A stretch of DNA of 64,000 nucleotides from Patescibacteria group bacterium (GTDB lineage Bacteria; Patescibacteria; Paceibacteria; UBA6257; 2-01-FULL-56-20), in assembly GCA_018971305.1 (NCBI GenBank), contig JAGXBC010000001.1, positions 186,001 to 250,000 of the forward strand, read 5' to 3'. Numbering within the stretch: position 1 is the stretch's first letter; each line of letters begins with the position of its first letter. The notes beneath the pieces were generated by a model. It did not search any database. It was not told the DNA's origin and worked only from the letters and a program-made list of their open reading frames with translations. A program made the translations under genes and the position numbers. This document shows, piece after piece, positions 58,951-64,000 of this stretch.

Positions 58951-59481
58951 ATGTCAGGACACAGCCACTGGGCCGGAATAAAACATAAGAAAGAAATTAC
59001 CGATAAAAAAAGGGCTAGAATATTCTCTAAACTATTGGCCGCAATTTCTGCCGCAGCGAAAAAAGAACAGAACCCCGATTTTAATCCCCGTCTCCGGACC
59101 GCGGTGGAAAAAGCGGAGCAGGCCAGTATCCCGGCGGACAATATTGCAAGGGCGATAAAACGTGCATCAGATACCGGCCAAAATCTGGAAGAGCTCGTTT
59201 TTGAGGCTTACGGTCCTGGCGGGGCAGCAATTCTTATAGAAGCGATAAGCGATAACAAAAACCGGGCGGTACAGGAAATTAAAAAAATCCTGAGCGAACT
59301 CGGCGGGAAGTGGGCGGAACCGGGAAGCGTTCTCTGGGCCTTCACTAAAACGGATAACGGCTGGACGGCGAAATTTCCCCAAGAAGTTGAGGAAGAGGAA
59401 CACAATAAACTAGGGTCTTTGATTGAAGAGATAGAAGAAAACGATAACGTGCAAAAAGTTTATACTAACGAAAAAAATTAA
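58951..59481 (+). CDS. YebC/PmpR (TACO1) family protein
   Basis: 176 residues. MSGHSHWAGIKHKKEITDKKRARIFSKL is the family start, which fixes ATG 58951 rather than the frame start at 58927. YGPGGAAILIEAISDNKNRAV and LWAFTKTDNGW follow. The C-terminal third is shorter than in most members (about 240). The family affects translation of difficult sequences or acts as a transcription regulator. It forms a unit with ruvC, as in many bacteria. Confidence 0.9.
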   Translation: MSGHSHWAGIKHKKEITDKKRARIFSKLLAAISAAAKKEQNPDFNPRLRTAVEKAEQASIPADNIARAIKRASDTGQNLEELVFEAYGPGGAAILIEAISDNKNRAVQEIKKILSELGGKWAEPGSVLWAFTKTDNGWTAKFPQEVEEEEHNKLGSLIEEIEENDNVQKVYTNEKN

Positions 59482-59484
59482 ATT

Positions 59485-59964
59485 ATGATAATTCTTGGAA
59501 TTGATCCCGGCACAAGGCGGATCGGCTATGGGCTGGTAGAAGGAACCGGCAATAAAACAAAATTTATAGAGGCCGGACTTCTTGAGGTGCGGAGCAACGA
59601 AGACGTCGCCGCGCTGAAAGAGACCAAGGAACAGATAGAAAAGCTAATTAAGAGATTCCGGCCGGAGGCAATGGCTATAGAGAAGTTGTTTTTTATGAAG
59701 AATCAAAAGACGGCGATGAAAGTAGCAGAGGCGAGGGGCGTCGCAATATTAGCTGCCGCGGAAAATGGGCTGAAGATATTGGAATACAGTCCGAACGAGG
59801 TAAAAGCTGGTGTTACCGGATATGGCTTGGCAGACAAGAAAGCCGTATCAAAAATGGTATCCCTAATTCTCGGAGAATCGGACCTAAAAATAATAGATGA
59901 CGCAAGCGACGCCCTGGCCATTGCCATTATGGGCTGTTATAAAAGACAAAGCACGGCAAACTAA
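59485..59964 (+). CDS. ruvC: Crossover junction endodeoxyribonuclease RuvC
   Basis: 159 residues. Catalytic acids are in LGIDPGTRRIGYG (Asp7), MAIEKLFF (Glu), and the C-terminal DDASDALAIAI. It cuts Holliday junctions processed by RuvAB. It starts 3 nt after the yebC-like stop. Confidence 0.95.
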   Translation: MIILGIDPGTRRIGYGLVEGTGNKTKFIEAGLLEVRSNEDVAALKETKEQIEKLIKRFRPEAMAIEKLFFMKNQKTAMKVAEARGVAILAAAENGLKILEYSPNEVKAGVTGYGLADKKAVSKMVSLILGESDLKIIDDASDALAIAIMGCYKRQSTAN

Positions 59965-59970
59965 GCGGCC

Positions 59971-59979
59971 TTATCCACA
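59971..59979 (+). promoter_or_regulatory. DnaA box (perfect TTATCCACA)
   Basis: Exact match to the DnaA-binding consensus, 6 nt after the ruvC stop and directly before a TTGACA. A single box, so chance or a regulatory DnaA site is possible. Confidence 0.5.
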
Positions 59980-60072
59980 ACTTGACACCGTAGAGGGTTA
60001 AGATAAACTTTTGTAAAATCATCGAGAAATTATAAAATAATCCTAAAAAAGGTCGCAATCTATTCGGATTTT

Positions 60073-60228
60073 ATGGTAGAACTAAAAGAAATAAAATCGG
60101 TTTTCCGTCCGCTGAGTGATGACGACAGCGGAGACGACGACTCCGCAAAACTTCCATCTGAAGACGAGGAAGAAGGTGATGCGGAGGACGATTCGGATTT
60201 CGACGAAGTGGAAGAGGAGAGCAGCTAG
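60073..60228 (+). CDS. Small acidic protein
   Basis: 51 residues. The first 14 are amphipathic (MVELKEIKSVFRPL), the rest is 60 percent Asp/Glu/Ser in alternating acidic clusters, presumably disordered. The codons use varied third bases, which argues for selection at protein level. No ribosome-binding site is evident. Function unknown. It lies between ruvC and the penicillin-binding protein. Confidence 0.55.
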   Translation: MVELKEIKSVFRPLSDDDSGDDDSAKLPSEDEEEGDAEDDSDFDEVEEESS

Positions 60229-60327
60229 GAGAGTAATTGGTTACCGAATTAAAAAGCAGCCCCTTATATAAGGCGCTATTATGCGACTTGTGTGCCGGGC
60301 TGTTTTTGATTGATAATATATATGACG

Positions 60328-62823
60328 ATGACACACAAAAAGAGCGGCCGAGGCCTCAGGAGAATATTAATTATCGGAACCACAATTATTTTGGCGCTAG
60401 GGGTTATAGCTATTCTTGTTATTTTCTATTTAGCCAAGGGGCTGCCAACAATAGGACAGATATCGGCAAGGCAAGTAAGCCAATCTACGAAAATATACGA
60501 TAGGACCGGAGCCGTGCTCCTGTATGAGATAAGCAACAGCCAGGAGAGAACTGTTGTGCCTCTTCAAAACATACCCAGATATCTCCAGGAGGCAACCGTC
60601 GCGGTAGAGGATGAAAATTTTTACAATGAACCTGCCTTTGATTGGAGAGGTATATTGCGAGCACTTTTAGTTGACCTAATCCATGGACAAATATTGCAGG
60701 GCGGTTCTACTATAACCCAACAATTGGCTAAGAACGCTTTCCTAACTCCGGAGCAAACTGTTATAAGAAAGATTAAAGAGCTTATTCTCGCCGATAGATT
60801 GGATCAATATTATTCCAAAGACAAAATCTTAGAACTTTATTTAAATGAGATCCCCTACGGACCGACCATCTACGGCGTGGAAGCAGCCAGTGAAGCATTC
60901 TTCGGCAAATCAGCAAAAGACTTAAACTTGTCCGAGAGCGTTCTTGTTGCTGCCATACCAAAAGCTCCGACTTATTATTCGCCCTGGGGTAGCCACCAAA
61001 AAGACCTTTTTGACCGACAGAAATTTATCCTGGATAAAATGCTGGGTTTAGGAGAAATCACCCAGAAAGAACACGATGCGGCAGCTAAGTTCAAATTGGT
61101 TTTTGCCCCGCAAGGGCACGCAATTAAAGCTCCGCATTTCGTTATGGCGGTTCAGGATTATCTTGTGCAAAAATATGGCGAGGATATGGTCAGAAGCGGC
61201 GGACTGAAGGTTGTAACGACCCTTGACTGGGGATTGGAACAAGTAGCGGAGCGCGCTGTCCAGGCTGGCGCCGAGAGAAACGACACCCTCTACGACGGCA
61301 AGAATGCCGCACTTGTCGCCGAAGACCCCAAGACCGGCCAAATTCTCGCCATGGTTGGCTCCCGGGACTACTTCGCCACTTCTTCCCTGCCCGAGGGATG
61401 CACGCCGGGAGTAAACTGCCAATTTGAGCCCAACTTCAATGCGGCAACACAAGGATTGCGCCAGCCCGGGTCATCACTCAAGCCTTTTGTTTATTTAACG
61501 GCTTTCCAAGAGGGATATACTCCCGACACCATTCTCTTTGATGTTCCGACTGAGTTCGCGGCCAACAACCCTCTCTGCCCGCCGGTTCCGGACTTCAATA
61601 ATATTAATAAGGAGTGTTTCCATCCTCAAGATTTTGAGGGATCTTTCTCGGGACCAATGTCATTGCGGGATGCCTTGGCACAATCGGTGAACGTCCCGGC
61701 CGTAAAAGTATTATATTTAGCCGGACTTAATAATACGGTTAAGAATGCTTACGACTTCGGCCTTACAACGCTCACGAGTCCCAATCTTTACGGATTGTCC
61801 CTTGTTTTAGGGGGAGGAGCGGTGAGACTGAACGACCTGGTTGGCGCCTATTCGGTTCTTGCGGCCGACGGCATAAAACACAGGCAATCGCTGGTTTTAA
61901 GCGTTACGAGTTCCGAAGGACAGATATTGGAATCATACCAGGATCAAAACTCACGCGTTGCCGACACAGAGTCCGTAAGATTAACGAATAGTATTCTCTC
62001 CGATCCTCAGGCGCGAAGCGGTTTATTCCAAAACAGTCTGTCCCTTACAACCTTCCCGGGATATGATGTTGCCCTGAAGACCGGCACAAGTAATGATTAT
62101 CGTGATGCTTGGTCCCTAGGATACACACCGTCGCTTGTGGTTGGAGTTTGGGCTGGAAATAATGACAACAGACCAATGCAGAGAAACGGCTTCAGTGTTC
62201 TCGCGGCGGTACCGATCTGGCACGATTTTATGGTAGAAGCGATTAAAAATGTTCAGCCGGAAACTTTTAATAAGCCCGACCCCCAGTATCCACAGAAACC
62301 CATATTGGCTGGCGACTACCTCCACGATAAACAGGTCCACTCTATCCTTTATTATGTTGACCGTAATAATCCCACTGGTCCGCCCCCGCAGAATCCCGAG
62401 AACGATTCTCAGTTTACAAACTGGGAAACCGGCGTTCTTGCTTGGGCCGCTCAAAATATTCCCGATTTTAAGGACTATAACCAGACAATTCCCGATTCTA
62501 ATATCGCAACAAGCACGCAGAATTTCGGTCTGCCACCGCGTGTCAGAATAGCCGAGCCGCTTACCGGAGGATTTATAGACGGTCGGCAAATAAACGTAGC
62601 CGCTAGTATAAATAGCACCGACCCCTTGTTAAAAGTTATTGCGCGCTTTAATGGGTCAACAGTTCAAGAGATATCCTTTCCACAAGGAATGACGAGTTAT
62701 GATCTGCGTTTTTCATTTTCACCCAATGATACTCAGTCCCAAAATTTATTAGAGGTAGAAGCGGTTGATAAAAACAATCAAAGCGGTAAGGCGGCAACAA
62801 TAATTTACGGAAACAATAATTAA
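60328..62823 (+). CDS. Class A penicillin-binding protein (transglycosylase/transpeptidase)
   Basis: 831 residues if started at ATG 60328 (alternatives at 60322 and TTG 60310). One N-terminal membrane helix is followed by a GT51 transglycosylase domain (EDENFYNEPAFDWRGILRA, GGSTITQQLAKN) and a transpeptidase domain with SxxK in GSSLKPFVYL, SxN in SVNVPAVK and KTGTS in ALKTGTSNDYRDAW. A C-terminal Ig-like tail ends the protein. It polymerises and crosslinks peptidoglycan. Its stop overlaps the stop of the convergent dnaN. Confidence 0.93.
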   Translation: MTHKKSGRGLRRILIIGTTIILALGVIAILVIFYLAKGLPTIGQISARQVSQSTKIYDRTGAVLLYEISNSQERTVVPLQNIPRYLQEATVAVEDENFYNEPAFDWRGILRALLVDLIHGQILQGGSTITQQLAKNAFLTPEQTVIRKIKELILADRLDQYYSKDKILELYLNEIPYGPTIYGVEAASEAFFGKSAKDLNLSESVLVAAIPKAPTYYSPWGSHQKDLFDRQKFILDKMLGLGEITQKEHDAAAKFKLVFAPQGHAIKAPHFVMAVQDYLVQKYGEDMVRSGGLKVVTTLDWGLEQVAERAVQAGAERNDTLYDGKNAALVAEDPKTGQILAMVGSRDYFATSSLPEGCTPGVNCQFEPNFNAATQGLRQPGSSLKPFVYLTAFQEGYTPDTILFDVPTEFAANNPLCPPVPDFNNINKECFHPQDFEGSFSGPMSLRDALAQSVNVPAVKVLYLAGLNNTVKNAYDFGLTTLTSPNLYGLSLVLGGGAVRLNDLVGAYSVLAADGIKHRQSLVLSVTSSEGQILESYQDQNSRVADTESVRLTNSILSDPQARSGLFQNSLSLTTFPGYDVALKTGTSNDYRDAWSLGYTPSLVVGVWAGNNDNRPMQRNGFSVLAAVPIWHDFMVEAIKNVQPETFNKPDPQYPQKPILAGDYLHDKQVHSILYYVDRNNPTGPPPQNPENDSQFTNWETGVLAWAAQNIPDFKDYNQTIPDSNIATSTQNFGLPPRVRIAEPLTGGFIDGRQINVAASINSTDPLLKVIARFNGSTVQEISFPQGMTSYDLRFSFSPNDTQSQNLLEVEAVDKNNQSGKAATIIYGNNN

Positions 62824-63932
62824 TCTCCGGCTATCGGTTTTACGATATAGATATACGAATCGTCGCCAAGGGATTTTAATTGAGCCGGCTCATTCTCGCT
62901 ATTAATTCCAAAAAATACCTCTTCCGAGTTTAGAATTTTTAATGCCTCCGAAAGATATCTCCAATTAAAAATAGTTTCTTTGAGATTTCCTTGTATTTTC
63001 CCGGATAGAAGATAATTGTTTTCCCCTATTGATTGGTCTGCCGAATTAACTTCTATTGTTTTTTTATTTTCTTGGGACTTTATTTTTACTTCATTATTTC
63101 TGCTGCCAAAAACGCTAGTTAATTTCAGTGCATTAATAAACTCTTGTTTATTAAGAATAATCTCTGTGTTGAATTTCTTCGGTATAATAGCTTTATATTC
63201 CGGGAAATTTCCCTCTATTAATCTGGAGAGTAATTCTAATTGTTCAGTTTTGAATAAAATTTGATTGTCGTCATGATAAATTTTAATAATTTCTTCTCCG
63301 TTCAATGTTTTTTGTAATTCTTTTGCCGTTTTAAGAGGTATTAAAACTTTAAATTTTTGTTCATAATTAGTTTTAAATTCGTCTTTATTTATTGTTTTTT
63401 CTGCTAAACGAAAGCTGTCCGTCGCAGCCAATTTTATTTCATCTATAGAAAAATCAAATAATACTGAATTTAATTCCAGTCTTAATTCTGAAAATTGTGA
63501 GGCAATAAGGACTTGATTTAATGAATTCTTTATTATTTCTGCTTTAATTTCAATAAATTCTTTTTGATTTTTTATCTTGGGAGTTATAGGGAAATCTTCT
63601 GCCGGGGCTCCCTGAATAACAGCTTCATAATTATCTGTTTTTATAATTAATTTATTGTTTTTATTTTCTATATTTAACCTATCACTTTCGAGGTTATTAA
63701 CGATATTTGATAATAAATTAACAGGTACGGTAAACCTTCCGTTTTCTATAACTTTTCCCAGAACAGAGAAACTTGAGGCAATTTCTAGGTCTGTTGATGT
63801 TATTTTTATTTTATTCCCGTCGGTTTCTAAAAGAATATTTTTTAATATCGGTAAATTAAGATTTTCATTATTTATTCTCTCTACAACAAAAACACCTTTT
63901 TTAAGATTATCTTTTATAACTATAAATTTCAT
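62820..63932 (-). CDS. dnaN: DNA polymerase III beta subunit (sliding clamp)
   Basis: 370 residues in three clamp domains. MKFIVIKDNLKKGVFVVERI at the N-terminus, the domain 2 SQFSELRLELNSVLFD block, and a C-terminal ending SYIYIVKPIAGD. It holds the polymerase on DNA. The gene is markedly richer in A and T than every other gene in the window, with AAT/AAA/ATT codons dominating. A TATAAT (complement 63993-63998) and a DnaA-box-like TTATCCACT lie upstream, so dnaA and oriC may be just outside the window. Confidence 0.95.
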   Translation of the reverse strand: MKFIVIKDNLKKGVFVVERINNENLNLPILKNILLETDGNKIKITSTDLEIASSFSVLGKVIENGRFTVPVNLLSNIVNNLESDRLNIENKNNKLIIKTDNYEAVIQGAPAEDFPITPKIKNQKEFIEIKAEIIKNSLNQVLIASQFSELRLELNSVLFDFSIDEIKLAATDSFRLAEKTINKDEFKTNYEQKFKVLIPLKTAKELQKTLNGEEIIKIYHDDNQILFKTEQLELLSRLIEGNFPEYKAIIPKKFNTEIILNKQEFINALKLTSVFGSRNNEVKIKSQENKKTIEVNSADQSIGENNYLLSGKIQGNLKETIFNWRYLSEALKILNSEEVFFGINSENEPAQLKSLGDDSYIYIVKPIAGD

Positions 63933-64000
63933 TATATTAATTAAATTATTTTTACTGTTAATACTATTAGTCCTGTTAATTAGTGGATAAGTATTATAAC
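63933..64000. other. AT-rich region with a DnaA-box-like site at the window edge
   Basis: 68 nt upstream of dnaN, almost all A/T, with TTATCCACT (complement 63982-63990, 8 of 9 to the DnaA box) next to TATAAT (complement 63993-63998). This is the kind of sequence found at or near oriC, but too little is visible. Confidence 0.4.

Noticed and set aside
1..64000. CRISPR arrays or complete insertion sequences
   Set aside because: I saw no regularly spaced direct repeats and no transposase frame. The only RT is the DGR enzyme.

Overview
The window reads as a chromosomal segment of a Candidate Phyla Radiation (Patescibacteria, probably Parcubacteria-type) bacterium. This is inferred from gene content: a tightly packed set of housekeeping, replication and repair genes (recA, ruvA, ruvB, ruvC, fpg, polX, a DNA polymerase III delta subunit, dnaN), cell-wall and envelope genes (a MurE-like ligase, a class A penicillin-binding protein, ftsK, secG, pilB), half-size or minimal transporters, a membrane-anchored Clp ATPase, almost no biosynthesis except pyrG, many genes of unknown function, and a diversity-generating retroelement (DGR).

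Layout. 1-4.3 kb: truncated HtrA protease, cysteine desulfurase, two RNase H-like proteins, and a frameshifted phosphomannomutase. 4.3-8.5 kb: ftsK, a cluster of palindromes, a RodZ-like protein, recA. 8.5-21 kb: two unknown proteins, gpmI, holin-like protein, secG, a peptide-binding lipoprotein-like protein, tRNA-Leu, RNase J, trpS, and an ileS that carries an inserted histidine-phosphatase domain. 21-23.75 kb: the DGR, made of a reverse transcriptase (-), an Avd accessory gene on the opposite strand without a canonical start, a template repeat, and a target gene ending in the variable repeat. 23.7-32.1 kb: argS, smpB, a CobO-like gene, phospholipase D-like protein, tmRNA, PH-domain protein, and infC-rpmI-rplT with an apparent AUU start for infC. 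32-46.2 kb: NUDIX, polX, a half-size MFS protein, membrane Clp ATPase, uracil-DNA glycosylase, HU, tRNA-Arg, an amino-acid permease, SLOG protein, beta-CASP nuclease, MurE-like ligase, ruvA. 46.3-55.9 kb: rpsT, holA-like, pyrG, fpg, histidine kinase, 5'-3' exonuclease, HesB/IscA, tsaE, TylF-like methyltransferase, ruvB. 55.9-64 kb: a candidate structured RNA, pilB, a Gly/Tyr-rich secreted protein, yebC-ruvC, an acidic small protein, a penicillin-binding protein, and an AT-rich dnaN next to a DnaA box at the window edge.

Two styles of gene start stand out. About twenty mostly housekeeping genes have a TANNNT hexamer ending only 5-10 nt before the start codon and no Shine-Dalgarno site, which predicts leaderless mRNAs. 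Most genes of unknown function, and the DGR target, instead have a strong GGAGG-type site and a spaced -35/-10 promoter with a real 5' leader.

Functional links: SmpB and tmRNA together make a ribosome rescue system. RuvA, RuvB and RuvC are all present but scattered. NifS and HesB/IscA could form a minimal Fe-S module. The DGR (RT, Avd, TR, VR) is the most distinctive accessory system here.
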